Of a stretch of 64,000 bases of DNA, positions 27,358 to 39,567 are shown one piece after another (within the stretch, counting starts at the first letter, position 1; every line of letters starts with the position of its first letter). The DNA is from Hymenolepis diminuta (taxonomy: Eukaryota; Platyhelminthes; Cestoda; Cyclophyllidea; Hymenolepididae). Both the position numbers and the translations under genes were made by a program. Below the pieces are notes generated by a model. The model saw only the letters and a program-made list of their open reading frames with translations, was not told the DNA's origin and ran no database searches. Location: contig CAADRB010000037.1 in NCBI GenBank assembly GCA_900708905.1, forward strand, positions 121,188 to 185,187. Direction: 5' to 3'.

Positions 27358-29313
27358 GGATTCTGGTATGAGTAATGAATGACACACTGATTTTTCTGTG
27401 TTGTAGGTGAGCGAAGTTGAAATTGGCACACTATATTTCGGTTAATTTTTTTTTTAAATCCAGAATAAAAGCGGAAACGTACACAAAATAATCTGTGAAA
27501 TTGGAGAGTTATACAATATTATGCTTTGAAATTCCTGTGTTCAAATAATGTCCCATGATCATATTTTGACCTAATATTAATGTTGCTTGAAGAGTCAACG
27601 TACCGATTTAAGAAAATCAAATTTTACACGCCGAATCGAATATCCGTTGCTCAAAACTTATATAGAAGCTCAAACCTTACATTCTAATCTAAAAAATAAT
27701 GCCAAAATATGTGTTTGATTTTGATTGCTGATGTAAACCAGAAGTATGAGAGTCCGATTTACCTATTTACCTTTTAATCCCATCAAGTTTTCATATTTTG
27801 AAAATTTATAAAAAGTTTAATAATATATTTTTGTGATTAGTCACACAGATAGTGTTCAGGCAATCATTTCTCTAATCGCATTTTAATTTTCAAATGTTCT
27901 TTAGTCATTTAATTTCAGAAATATGGCTCTCACCAATACATCTGTGCTTTTTATATTTCGACCAACAGTACATCCTATCAAATATTATAATTCATTGCTT
28001 TCTCATTAGTCCTTTTTAAATAGATTTTATGATATTGGCAGTAAATAAATTTATTTGGAATGAATTATATTTTTGATCGCTTATTAGATTCGCAGTTCTA
28101 AATCGAAGTTTTACGTTTCTGTTCGTGAATGACTGTAAATTCAAATACACAAACTTCTGTATTTAATCATTTGTAACATTCAACCACTTTGAATCATATG
28201 TCTACGCTATTCTATTTGTCAAATATTAATTTTTTTATTGGCTGTTCATCGACAGACGGAAAATGCAAAATTAGTATACTACTTCATCATCTTTCAATTC
28301 GGTCTGATTTTCATAGCCCCTATTTCACTCACCGAATGATGGCGTATCTTTCTTTCTGCAACAGTGCCGCTTTCACTTCCCTCTCCATTTTTCTCTCATT
28401 TCCTTACACCTCGGTCTAACTATTTCCTTGGTCTTCTTATTAAAAAAGGACTGTTATTTCCGGTCAGCCATTAGAAAGAACTTTGATTTTATAAGTGGGT
28501 ATTGTAAAACATACCTAGTCGGACTCATAAAGTGTCTTTGCCAAAGGCATTAATGCCATTTTACAATTCGTCTACTCATATAAATATACATAAGTCGAAC
28601 AATTTTACTTTTTATTTTTTTCTGGTGCAAATCCAGGACAAGGCGGCAACCAGCACATGGATGAAGTTAACTATTTGAAAGAAGTAGTTGGCAGGACACA
28701 ATTCATTTTTTCCGCAAACGTTTAAAAACCTCAATGACGTTATAGAAAGTTAAGGTGCATTTTTGTAACTTCTATAACTTAGCCTTTGTGTATGAAATCG
28801 TTTATTATCTGATTTTCCAAAGGAATCGGGGAACTTGAATCGCTATCGTTGAAATCAATAACAATCAGAGAAAATTTATTGATTTGAACTATAATCACAA
28901 TAATGGAAAAATATACGATTTCTCGAATTGGTATTCACGATATTTTAATGACAACTGCATAATTGCCGATCAGAATCGGTCTATCACTTAAACTTAATCC
29001 AAAGATTGTAAAATGGGACATTATTGCATTTTTTGAGTATTCGGTAGTTCTGATTCCATTAAGTATAGCTGAATAGAGATTATTGGTTTATGTATGAAAC
29101 TCTAATTCTATTTCACTCGACATACTTCGGGATTAGACTGTTGTAATTAAAATCTTATTGGTGTATTTTTGGGTTTGATGTTCAAATATACGATGCTTTG
29201 AATAGATCAGCAAGTTTGTCCTTTGGGATTTTGTTGGACCGGGGTCCATGTAAAAATATTTGGCAGAGCGATATAAATTCAAACTATCTAATTATCTGGA
29301 ATAGGGGGCGGGG

Positions 29314-29327
29314 NNNNNNNNNNNNNN
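29314..29327. other. Assembly gap of 14 N
   Basis: A run of N flanked on the left by ggggg and gggg runs and on the right by gggg. The gap probably marks a G-rich stretch that the assembly could not resolve. Confidence 0.98.
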
Positions 29328-30013
29328 GGGGAGTTGAGAGTACTTTATGGACAACAACGAATCATTCTTATGATAATGAATAAATAATTTAACGATCCAC
29401 AAAGTTATTAATTATACCTGGTTCTCTATGGTTAATGACTTTTCTGATTATTTAACGATAGCAATTTCCATAACATTAGAGCAGAATTATTGAGTTGACC
29501 AAATAGTATAACATTCTGATAAATTATTAGTTGATGAAATATAAAATAGGTGCAAATTAGTAACTTTCACTCTTTAAAAAATCCCTCATTGTAGCAATAT
29601 TAAATCATATATAAGTTTGATCTGAGCATATCAAAGCTTCAACCCTATTGGCTATAATGGTATCGAATTAATCATTTACTTTAGCCTTTCTACGTTTACA
29701 GTCGATGTCATCTGTCGTGTTTACTATGTTCATTATTTTAAAAATTATTTCATTTTGAGGCATTTACCTCAAATAAAATTGATATCTTATTCAAAGATTA
29801 TTTGCTTTGATTTTTCGTAAATTATTGCATTGTTTCCAATTTTTCTTGGGCAGCAAATCCCATATTTTAGTTATTTAGGGTATAGGTTTGTTATTAAATT
29901 GGTTTTAGAATTTATTTCTTATACCTTAATGCGTACAAACGCTGTATTGCGCCCTGAATTTCTTCTCGTCTTATTTTCTCGTTTGTCTTACTGTTTAAAC
30001 CATTTGGCTTTAG

Positions 30014-33000
30014 ATGTCGGGTGATAGTAGTGATGAGGTCTTTGCCAGTGCAGATGAGGGATCTGACAGTGAAATGCCATCCACCATCAAGGTATTTCTT
30101 GATATTAATTAATAAAAATTATTATTCTCGTAAGTTTTTACTTAATCTTGTTTAATATTAGCTTTTAGATAGCAAATCTGCGAAGGATTCCTCAATTTCC
30201 AAGCCGGAGTCAAATAATATTTGGAATTCTTCAGAGGATAAATCATCCTCCTCAAAATTATCGTCTGAAAATGTACCTCCCACAAATCGAAAGAAGACTT
30301 CGACTGAGAAACCATTACCTGTTGTTAAAGAGGGGGAAAGTTCAGTTATCATGGCCAAACCCGTAGTCAAATTAGAAGACGTTCTAGAAAATCAGATTGT
30401 TGATAATAAGTTGGTTCCTTTAATTGAGGGGGACTCGTGGGATGTTGAGGATGATCCATGGTTGAATCCACAAGAATCTAATAAGACAACAGCCTCAACT
30501 CCACCTGCTAACTCTAGAAAAGTAATAACCGGTAACAATCCTGAACAGAAAAAGAATCTACCTTCTGAAGATGCATGGGATGCTGAAGATGGATCTCTGG
30601 GAGAGGTTGTATCCCGGCAGACTGAAAATGCTCCAGAAGTACTTGCGATCCAGCTACTCTCCTCCAATTTTGAGGACTTACGGGAATTTGATCCCCTTGA
30701 AAAAGTCAATGAAGTATCAAAATTTACTGATAAATCATCTGCTAGGTCTCCTCAGAAGATAAAACCGTCTAAAATCCTCGAAAACCCCCCTAATTCTGAA
30801 GACGCAGATGCTTGGAATGTGGAAGATGATCCTTGGGGAGAGTTTGCAGACGAGCCTTCCGGAGAGGTAGCAAAAGAATCAGATCCGTCGGGAAATATCC
30901 AGCTTCCAGAAGTTGAGGATTCTTTTACAGAGGTAGTGAAAGATAGCGATAGAAAATCTAAAAGCCAGTCGAAATCTGTTAAAGAGGATTTATCGAAATC
31001 TATACCTGCTAAAGAAGTATTGCTTTCCAGATCTTTTAAAGAAGAAGAAAGTGCATGGGACTTGGAGGATGACCCTTGGGCTGAATCGCAGTCAAAGGAA
31101 GCCGAGGAATCGAATGCCTGCGACTTAGAGAACGATCACTGGATTAATACAGAACCCAAAAAGGTGTCTAGTACGGAAGCGGATTGGGAAAATATGGAGG
31201 ATTTACATGCCAAGTTATCTTCACTTGCTGGTCCTTCCTCAATTACCTCTCAAGAACTGACCTCGACCGCTTCCGCTCTCGTAAAATCAGTGGGTGGTGG
31301 TCTGGCGAGCTTCATGGCGGGTCTTAGAATGCCTAATCTTTCTGGCTTTGAGGAACCACAAGCTCCTAAGCCACCTCCAGAGGGTGAGACAAATGAACAG
31401 GCTGCTGCTATTGGCGGCGGCTGGAGTGCTTGGGATCTGGGCTCAATCGCCAAAACTCTAACGTCGACCGTTGAAAATACTGTAAGTCTCTGTTATTTTT
31501 ATTTTTCCCACTAATAGTTTTTGCTTTATTGGATTATTAAATTAATATTGTTACAAGCATGCGCCAGTGGCTCATCAATCCACTTCTACTGAGCTTAATG
31601 ACTTGGTAACGAATAAATGGGGCCAATAATTGGGAGTGACAGAATAGGAGTTATTTCCCGTGTCTCTCTTTCCCTGAAAATACTTTCTTTTGTGGGTTTA
31701 GGAGATTATATTTGTCACATGATGAATTCTCTACTTGTGTAATTGGTATATAACAGTCTATGGCGAAGTTGAGGTTTTCCACAGTTGAAAAGTCAAACTA
31801 TTAAGGTTAGTGTGGTACATGCTCATGGCATAATTGATTGATATCAAATTTTTTTTCGAATGAGGAGGCGATTTGTTATTCAGATGATAGGATTTAAATC
31901 TGTAGTCTCATGAACATATAGATTGCTGTTACGTCTTTCGTCGATAGGGCAAAAATGGAGACTTTTAAGGAATTTTGAGGCTGCCAGGTAGGATAACTTC
32001 TGAGATATAAAAAGAAAGTGAGGCTAGTATTCTACATCCTTTAGCTGCCCCTTGACAAATTTTACGGTGGATATGGGGTATTGTGTATCGAATCCATGAT
32101 CTTTGACTTTGCAGACTCGTAAATTGACCATTATGCCACCGATGCATTGAGATTTTTCAGTTTTTATTTTGTGATTGGGATATCTGAAATTAATCGTGCA
32201 TCATCTTGGCTCGGGATGCATTTTGTTTTGAAGGAATGCGGGAAATGTCAACTTTGTTTGTTGAGTTGGCCATGGTCTAGCGTGCTTCTCTATTTGTGGA
32301 AGTCGATCGATCCTCGATTTATGGTGGTTAACAAGCATATGGAATGTTGATTCCCCCGATCACTTGCGTTGTCACTTTTTACATCTCAGTGAAATGCAAT
32401 CTTGTCTATAATCTCCAGCATCTATTGGTGGTAATGAATAAGAATTCATTCGTTTGGTATGGGAAAGCAATTAAAGTCCATTCCATTGCGATAACATTTA
32501 GATAGATCGAAATCTCGTAAGTTAGAATATCCCAACTTGCTTATTTATTTCCGTTTTACGGTCTCCATTGTTGATGTTACTGTCGTCATCACTTTATGGC
32601 ATTTATTTATTTCCCATGACAAGGTCAAGTAAGCAATTTTTTATTGTGGAATTACAGAAGACCATGGGATAAAGTAAAGTAACCTAGCAAAGAATTAGGG
32701 AGAGGAAGCCAAGTGAAGGTCTTAATCACATTTTTGGATTCGGGTTTTGTGTACTTCAGTGTTTCGTAATCTAGCATTTTCAATTTCAAATATTAGCATT
32801 TGTCCTCTGAGCCTCTTAGTGAATTGCTGTCTTCAACGTCCACAGCTCGCTGAGCACTTGATTAGTTCAAGTAACTGGTGCACTTTTCTTCTAGTATCGA
32901 AAACAGTAGAATGGTGAGAGGAATCTTGAGCTTTCAGCAGCATGGCATGTACCTCACATCTTTTTTTCTCTGTAGCTATGAAGATGTGATATTATGCTGC

Positions 33001-36000
33001 TAAATGTATCATAATCCGAGCTCTTTAGAAAATCTTTGGTCTTTCCTTCCACTAATAAATGTTTTTTTTATTTTCATTCAAATGGCCAAATCGGTACTAC
33101 CGTGGTGAATTTTAGCAATTGAGCAAAATTTAGCAGTTTAACGTGATGAGCACGTGATGGGGATCATATTCGCAATCTGTGTGAGAATTGAAGTTGATAG
33201 TACAGAAAAAAGGAGATAACTTCTGGATCCTTTTTGCCTTATTGATTATTTGCACACATTATTAACGTTTTGGTTGAAGAAAATGACCGTATTGTGTACG
33301 TCGGTGACACTTACATCAAGCCAGATAAGTACGGGTCATGGATTTGACGTGAAAATCCAGTGGATGGCATGACCAACCGTACTGCTATTCCTTGTCTTAA
33401 TATGATGCTGGAAAAGCCTATCTTTAAAAGCTTCGGATTTATTTGCTGGATTTCTTGGAAGTTATAGCAGATTTTGCGTAATAGTAGCAATTTCCAAGTT
33501 TTCAGCCATTGAAAAGTATGCACTTCCCTGAATTTTCATCCAGCAATATCCTTTTATGGATTTTCTATCGTTTTGGGAAGTAAGGATCTATTTCCCAGAT
33601 GTGCATTTCACTTTATTTATAAGGCACTAAATAAAGCCATCTTCATGATTTTGAGCATTGGCATCACGGTGTTTTTGAGGTGCTCTGTTTCTTTACATAG
33701 TAGCTTTTCTTTAACCTTCACCCAGTTGTTGGATGACAAAAAATGGAGTAGGAGAGGGAAATGGGGGGAGGAGTGTAAAGTTGAGTCCTTTGCTTGCTTA
33801 ACTGAACCTCATGATCATTTGGTGGTTATGACTAAGTAGACATGAGTCGTGATGATGAGTCTTTCAGGATGTGTGATAGTCTTTTGTATGAGCCAGAAAT
33901 CTAAGTACGTGACATCGCTCCCTTAGTATTTTGCAAACGTATCTTTCTAATTTCAAGAAGTCTGAGAATAATGTGGGAGTTATGCAGTTTTTGGGGAGAT
34001 AAACAACTCAACACTGGTTGGACCATTGAACTCATATGAACGTATAATCCCTCACATTAATTCAGGTCACTATAGCCTCAACCTTTAAAATTAAACAAGA
34101 ACCAGGATAACGTGGCCTTTATTCTAGTAACACCTGCTTGTGTCATTGCGCGATTTGTTTGCAACTCTTTGTAGTATGATTTTACTATTTTTATTTAGTA
34201 CTATCAAAGTTGGGTTGTGCACTTCATCTATTGTGTTTCTATTTGATCGATAAATGCACTATTTGCCGCCATTAATCCAAGTGAAAGTATCCTATTTATG
34301 AAAAAAATAAGGTAATTGTTGGATGTGTATTTTGAGTTCCTGCATGAAATGCAGATTTTATGAATTTATTTCCTGTTTCTTTCGCAGGGCATACAGTTGA
34401 TTACCGGTGGCGTGGACATCTTGGAGCAAATCGGACGAAAGACCTTCACGGCGCTGAAGGAGAACGATCCGGGTCTGGTCTACACAAAGCGCTTCCTTCG
34501 ACCGGTTGATCTCGGCAGCAATCAAGGTCCCAAACTCTCGCAGGTAAGTCATGACATTAATATTTTTGATCATTACTCAACTCAGATTGGAGAACTTTGT
34601 CTAGTCATTATGGCTATTTGTTTGGATTATTCATCTGCTTTCGTCCTTGTTGAGTGTATTTCTCGAAAAGTCAACATTGCTTTAAACATCATGATTGAGA
34701 ATGATATTTTGATGAGGGTTTACTCACCCCAGTACTTTGCAAGGTCTGGAGAATGCGTCGATCGTGCAATCATTGCTACGTCATGTTTTTTTATTTTATG
34801 CTAGTTATTAAGTTCCTTTGACGTGCCAGGTTTGTTTTGTTTGATGTAGAGGATGTGCAACATCGGACGCGAAGATATTGACATTTACGGAGCACAGATA
34901 TGAAAGTCGAGACTTCTCCTAAGTTTCCCTTCATTCTCTTATTGTAGTACATGTTTAGATCTTACGGTTTTTGTATTGGATAGCTGCTTTGTGTGTTTTC
35001 TAGAGGAAGGGTTTGCGTTTACATTCATTTTTGTTGACATACTTCCAGTTCATTTAATAGGTAAATACATAATTTCTTTACCACGCCCATAATTCCTCAA
35101 ACAAATTTTCACTTGCGTTTCTTCGTGTCCTCTTAGGTAGCGGTACATCTGTCGCTAGCTTGAATGTTGAAGTCTAGGACGGCTAAAAGCAGAACAGAAC
35201 CGCTCAACTACCAAATCCAATTTTTCCACAGTTTCAGGGGTTAGGAGAGGGACTGAATCGAGTCTAGTTATCAAATGAGTCATGCCTATTTTAAATTCTG
35301 AACTCTCTTTCATTCGCTAAATAGTTCACTGCAGCGTTTTCTATAATTCAAATTTGGTTGTTTATATCCATGATATTTAGTACTCCTTGATCAGCTGATT
35401 AGATGGTACCTTTTTATTCTATCAGTCTCCACCAACAGCGTAGAGGGATGAAACAAGGTGGTGATGAACAGATCTTAGTGAAAGAGGACCAGAAAGCATA
35501 AGAAGGAAGGATTGTGTGTGTTTAGAAGAAGCTCCCGTAAAGTGTTTTTCCAGTCAGACCCCCACATGTTTTGGAGTTCGCTGAGTTTCCAGTTGGGTGC
35601 CTCCAAATGTTTACAGTTTATTCATCGGATAAAATTTTGTTTAGGAAAAAAATATATAAATTTGGCTACTACAAGATTGAGCAGTTGGCCATGTCATCTC
35701 TAGCCAAGAGAATTATACTGAAGTATTCCATAAATACTTAGATGTTAGGAAACCACAGTAGCTTTTCGTTGCGTCTAAGGAGGTGGTTTAATACTATTGT
35801 TGATTTTTTCTCAGATGCTTCGTGAAGCCAGGGACCACCAGCACACACCTGAGCCCGGATCAGTGGAGGCGCGAAGAGGGGATTTAGCCTTTCAGTTGGA
35901 GTCACGCTTGGCTCTGGTCCACATGGAAGCCCTGGAGTTACTGAGTTCACGCGCTTCTGCTCGGCTCATCACCAAATTGACACGACTGGAGTCAACGTCT

Positions 36001-39000
36001 CAAGATGACGTCGACATCAGCAGCCTAACTTCCGAAGGTGGTGTTCTTGAACGCATCCGGCAGACGCTCCAAGTGAAGAAGGCTGATTCTGAGGCACCGG
36101 AACAAGACACTGGATCTGAATATCCTGTTGCCTCGCTTTCTGATGCTGTGAAGGTGCTCGACCAAATTGTCCCTGGAAATGCCCTCATTAAGGTATTTCA
36201 TCATTCAATCAATTGAATTGAGTATTAATGTCAATGTAAGATTGATTGGGATTGGAAGATATCGGTCTTGGAAGCGGTCTTCTATTTAGTTGGTTTTGTG
36301 ATTGGTGTTTCTTTGAACTTTAGAGCACTTCACATTTTGTTAATTAACTTTTATTAACAAAAAATCTTCATCCTTTGAGATTTTGGTTACCATTTTTTGG
36401 ACTGGAGCTTGGTGATTGGGCAACAATTATATTAGATGCCGGCTTTCGGGGTTGAAGAGCAGCATCAATTTACATTTCGCTACCCCTAAATAACCAACTC
36501 TAATTCATTTGTTACTGAAGTCACTCGAAAAATTGCCGACATGAAGAAAGTATCGGAAAGCATGGGGCTGAAGCAGTTGCAAATTCAGTAGAGGCAGGAA
36601 ATTAGTTAATCGAGATCAGAAAGGCTCACAAAAAGCAATGCATATCACTAGACGTCTCGTCTTTCCTTCCAATTTTTTTTCTTTTTAGACCTGTGATGAG
36701 GTGCAGAATAAGAGCAGGGAACTGGAACCCGATTTGCCCATGAAGGTTCGTTCGTTTAAAGTTTAATTTTTTAAAAATTTATTTCTCACCTCATCGGAAT
36801 AAATCTTTTCCCCTATAGGAGATATTCTATCGATCGATCGAGGCGTTGGCCGAGCGCACCTCGGCAGTACTGGGCTACCTCCACAAGTTGGCCGAATGTC
36901 TCCTCCTCATCGGACAACAGCATCACTATCTCGATCAATTCAAGGGTGGCTTCTTGGACGTCGCCGAGAAAGTGGCCAGGTGTGTATTTAGTTGATGTTA
37001 TTCTATGATTATTTGCTTGAAAAACTATCCCATTTTCATAAAGACATCCGGTATAATGGTATATTATATTACGTAGGTATTATTAGGTTCCCTATGGTCC
37101 AATGTTATGGCTACAATTCTTATAACTTGTAACGCTCTATTAAACGTACATGCTCACTCATCTGCTCCGTCCTAACTGTCAGATGATGATTTTTACTGAG
37201 CACTTCTGAGATTTGAAAAAGACGCCAGTCAACTTAATGCAGCATATCATATGGCTTGCTTATCGTAATGTAGTTTGCTTATACACTATTTTCCGATATC
37301 TGATTCCACTCCCCTCTCATTTTATGATCTCCACTCAACTCTTAGTCTTTTAATTAGGGAAAGTCTGCTCTCCCCCTTAGAAAATTCATTAATTTTGTAA
37401 AAGAAGATCTCTGAGTCTAACTCGGTCGGGCTCCCACCGAGGTATTAGTCTCGTATCTTTTTATTTAATGTTTCTCTAGATTCACCAGAGAGCAGAGTAT
37501 TTTTCCACCTCAAAATTCGATTTCTTGAATAGCAGGCGAAAGAGTTTCTCCTCAATAAGTCTATTGTAGAATGTTGATTTGATTTTGTACCAGCTGCAAA
37601 GTTTAGGTACAAGTGATTAATCGATATATACAGGGTGTGGAAAGTATCTGAGCACACTTATATTTTGTAATTTAAACTAATCCGATAATAAACAATACAT
37701 CTTTTATATCAGAAGATCTCATGTCCGGTACTACCATAGGTAATGGAATGAAAAGATACACTGTGAAATAGGGTCTATAAAGGCGAAAGACAGGAATTTA
37801 GAAATTGCAAGATGTCTAAAAGTCGCCACACCTTTCGTCTGCAAAGTTAGAAAGAGGCTGCTGAATGAAAACAGTGAAGATGAATTGGCCACCAGGAGGA
37901 AAAGAGCACTGTGAACGCTCTCCTGACCCACTCAGAACACCTGGGTTTGTGAGAAGAGTGCACGACACGGCATGGTGGACGAAAATCGTTGAAAGTCAAC
38001 GCGCGACATCTTGCTAAAAGATCTTCAAGTGTCCAAAGGAATAAAACTATATAACCTGTTCTTCTCCGTAGCATACTCTAACCGACTCTTAGATGTTCTA
38101 AGATGTTGCACTAGTTACAAACACGACCCGACAACACCATAATACAAATGTCGATAGGTCGATTTGTCCTGCGCACCACTTACAACCGAAATGTAAACAA
38201 ATTCGTTTGAGTAAATGGGAATTAAAAGCAGAAATTAAAAGGTGGAAAGAATCTTACATATAAGAATTATTTTACAAAAAATGTTATTTTCATATATGTA
38301 ACAATAGGGAATGTTGTTGATCAAGATCTCGGATGCAAATCATACGTTCTTTGTCGAGGTCAGTTAATGTTGACAAAACAACTTAAGAGAATCGTTTAAG
38401 TGTGCAAAACGACTCTTGAAGAAATTGAAGCATGTTTGGTTTTTCTCTAACGAAAAAACTAGCACCAGTATCAAAAAGTCAATCGAAGAAATGATAGGTG
38501 GTGGCTGGTTATGTGTGGGCGGACTCCATTGAAGTCCCAACTGTTATGCATGCCCATGTCACACCAAACTTATGCCCGCCTTTTAACTCATCAGACCTTA
38601 ATCCTTTGATTTGTTCCGTTTGAGACGGGACGTGATTGAGAAGGAAGTTAATGAGCATTCTCATAACACCAAATCCTCCTTTCTGATGGAATGGAGGGTA
38701 TTAATAATGATCACCTGACCTGATCAAAGCTTGCAGTCGCTTTCGAACTCGGATTGATCCGGTGATGGAAACCTAAGGAGGACATATAGAATAAGATCTA
38801 GGGTAATAATTATTATGTTTATATGTTTTCTTACAAGAAATTGTAAGTTTCGTCCATTAACAGTTGCATTTTCTGTTTTTCTAAACGTGTGTGAGGCGTC
38901 TTCAGATACCTTACGCATCCTGTATATACGAAATTGTACTGACAAAGTTTACTCCCTTCAAAATCGTCATTTTTATGACATCTTATGATTAGAAAATGGT

Positions 39001-39567
39001 AACACTTTTTTTTGAAATCACACACACACATCTCCTTCACCTTCTCCCTTTTAGCATGATCACCGCGGCGAAGCGGCAGAATGAGGTGCTATGCTTGATC
39101 TACGTGGAACATCTCAAAGAGGTAAGAGGATTTTATTTAACTGCTCATTTTCTGCTCATCTTTGATAAGATTAGTTTGCGCCGATGACTCAGCGGTTAAC
39201 GTGCTCGTCTGCTAAGTCTGAGTTTACAGGTCCGGCGCAAAATATCTCAGCATCTGTTTCCAGGATAACGTAGATCTGATTTCACACTCGTAGATGAACA
39301 ACTAACAATATACGCTTACTTTTATTTCATTAGGCTGTAGCAAGTAACAACAGAAAGGAAGGGATTGAAAGCGAAGATCCACTGATAGCAAGCCGTCGAT
39401 TAGTGGCAAGCCTTTTCCTCGAGACGGGAATGGCTAACAGTTACCTTGACGACGCAGCCACCAATCACCTTGTGCCAGTTCTTCAAGTTGCCTGTCTGGA
39501 CGCCTTCTTCCATGAACCCTCACCAACCAGAGAAATCGAACGGCCCACGAAGTCGAAACTTCGCTGA
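30014..39567 (+). CDS. FAM114A2: FAM114A (NOXP20) family protein, 8 exons
   Basis: Vertebrate FAM114A proteins are associated with the Golgi and Rab2; I infer a trafficking role here. Exons: 30014-30091, 30162-31481, 34388-34543, 35815-36192, 36689-36745, 36819-36979, 39055-39121, 39334-39567, all in phase, giving 816 aa. The family core is clear: GGWSAWDLGSIAKTL, then ITGGVDILEQIGRKTF and ALKENDPGL, then SQMLREA across the exon 3/4 join, then LALVHMEALELLS. The C-terminal part contains EALAERTSAVLGYLHKLAE. The large exon 2 encodes a disordered acidic region with W-rich repeats: EDDPW at about residues 122-126, 247-251 and 328-332, with two decayed copies. The ATG sits directly after a ttag acceptor with an upstream pyrimidine tract, suggesting a 5' UTR intron or spliced-leader addition. 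A1 versus A2 orthology is not resolved. Confidence 0.92.
31482..34387 (+). other. FAM114A intron 2
   Basis: An intron of 2906 nt. It contains a minus-strand tRNA-derived SINE-like head at about 32080-32145. No other feature is recognised. The next intron (34544-35814, 1271 nt) shows nothing recognisable. Confidence 0.6.
32080..32145 (-). repeat. tRNA-derived SINE-like head, copy 1
   Basis: On the minus strand there is a box A-like TGGCATAATGG (32138-32128) and a box B-like GGATTCGATAC (32095-32085), about 53 nt apart start to start. Together they resemble a polymerase III internal promoter. The block between them (gtcaa...tctgcaa..caaagatca) matches the element at 59598 with the same spacing. 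No folded cloverleaf or acceptor stem is evident, so I call it a SINE remnant rather than a functional tRNA gene. Confidence 0.5.
37860..38780 (+). pseudogene. Mariner transposase remnant
   Basis: The reading frame is broken by several stops and shifts. Recognisable blocks in the transposase order are about 37918-38035 (DNA-binding half), about 38425-38500 (first catalytic aspartate block, FSNEK-like) and about 38600-38770 (PDLNPL-like second block and the C-terminus). The section between the first two is taken up by an unrelated repeat. No intact protein can be made from it. Confidence 0.75.
38057..38305. repeat. Three-copy dispersed repeat, copy A, nested in the mariner element
   Basis: Matches 49331-49615 and 59111-59353. 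The shared landmarks in order are tct.cg/cta near the start, ctagtta[ct]aaac-like bases, ac[ac]ccataatacaaa, gtcgataggtc, atgtaaa.aaattcgtttgaataaa, gaattaaaag, and a terminal ttatatgta[ag]ca. It falls exactly where the transposase remnant is interrupted, so it inserted after the mariner did. Confidence 0.65.
39185..39240 (+). repeat. Possible tRNA-derived SINE-like fragment
   Basis: Contains a box A-like TGACTCAGCGGTTAACG followed by tcgtctgctaag and then a degraded box B-like region (agtttacaggtcc). The order resembles tRNA-derived SINE heads. It lies in FAM114A intron 7, between the last two exons. The right half is weak and I do not call a tRNA gene. Confidence 0.35.

Larger units (their letters stand above)
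26507..30013. other. Intergenic region between head-to-head perilipin-like and FAM114A genes
   Basis: About 3.5 kb that should hold two divergent promoters. It is very AT-rich. It contains a (TA)n run at about 27335-27357 and a 14-N gap at 29314-29327. I recognise no gene. Confidence 0.6.
37631..38922 (+). mobile_element. Degenerate mariner (Tc1/mariner) transposon
   Basis: The ends are imperfect terminal inverted repeats. The left starts CAGGGTGTGG and the right, reverse-complemented, starts CAGGATGCG; both continue into GTATCTGA, with about 18 of the first 24 bases matching. Both lie next to TA, the mariner target site. Inside, in order and with frameshifts and stops, are transposase traces: TPGFVRRV in the helix-turn-helix region, a KDLQVS segment, a FSNEK block like the mariner FSDEKNF aspartate region, a D-R-W-L-like stretch, SDLNPL like the PDLNPLDY region, and a C-terminal SRFRTRID-like segment. 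The length fits a mariner, but a nested repeat accounts for about 250 bp, so internal sequence has also been lost. It is not functional. Confidence 0.8.
36980..39054 (+). other. FAM114A intron 6, hosting a mariner remnant
   Basis: An intron of 2075 nt. About 1.3 kb of it is a decayed mariner element (37631-38922), itself split by another repeat (38057-38305). The remaining 650 bp at the left end is plain AT-rich sequence. Confidence 0.75.
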
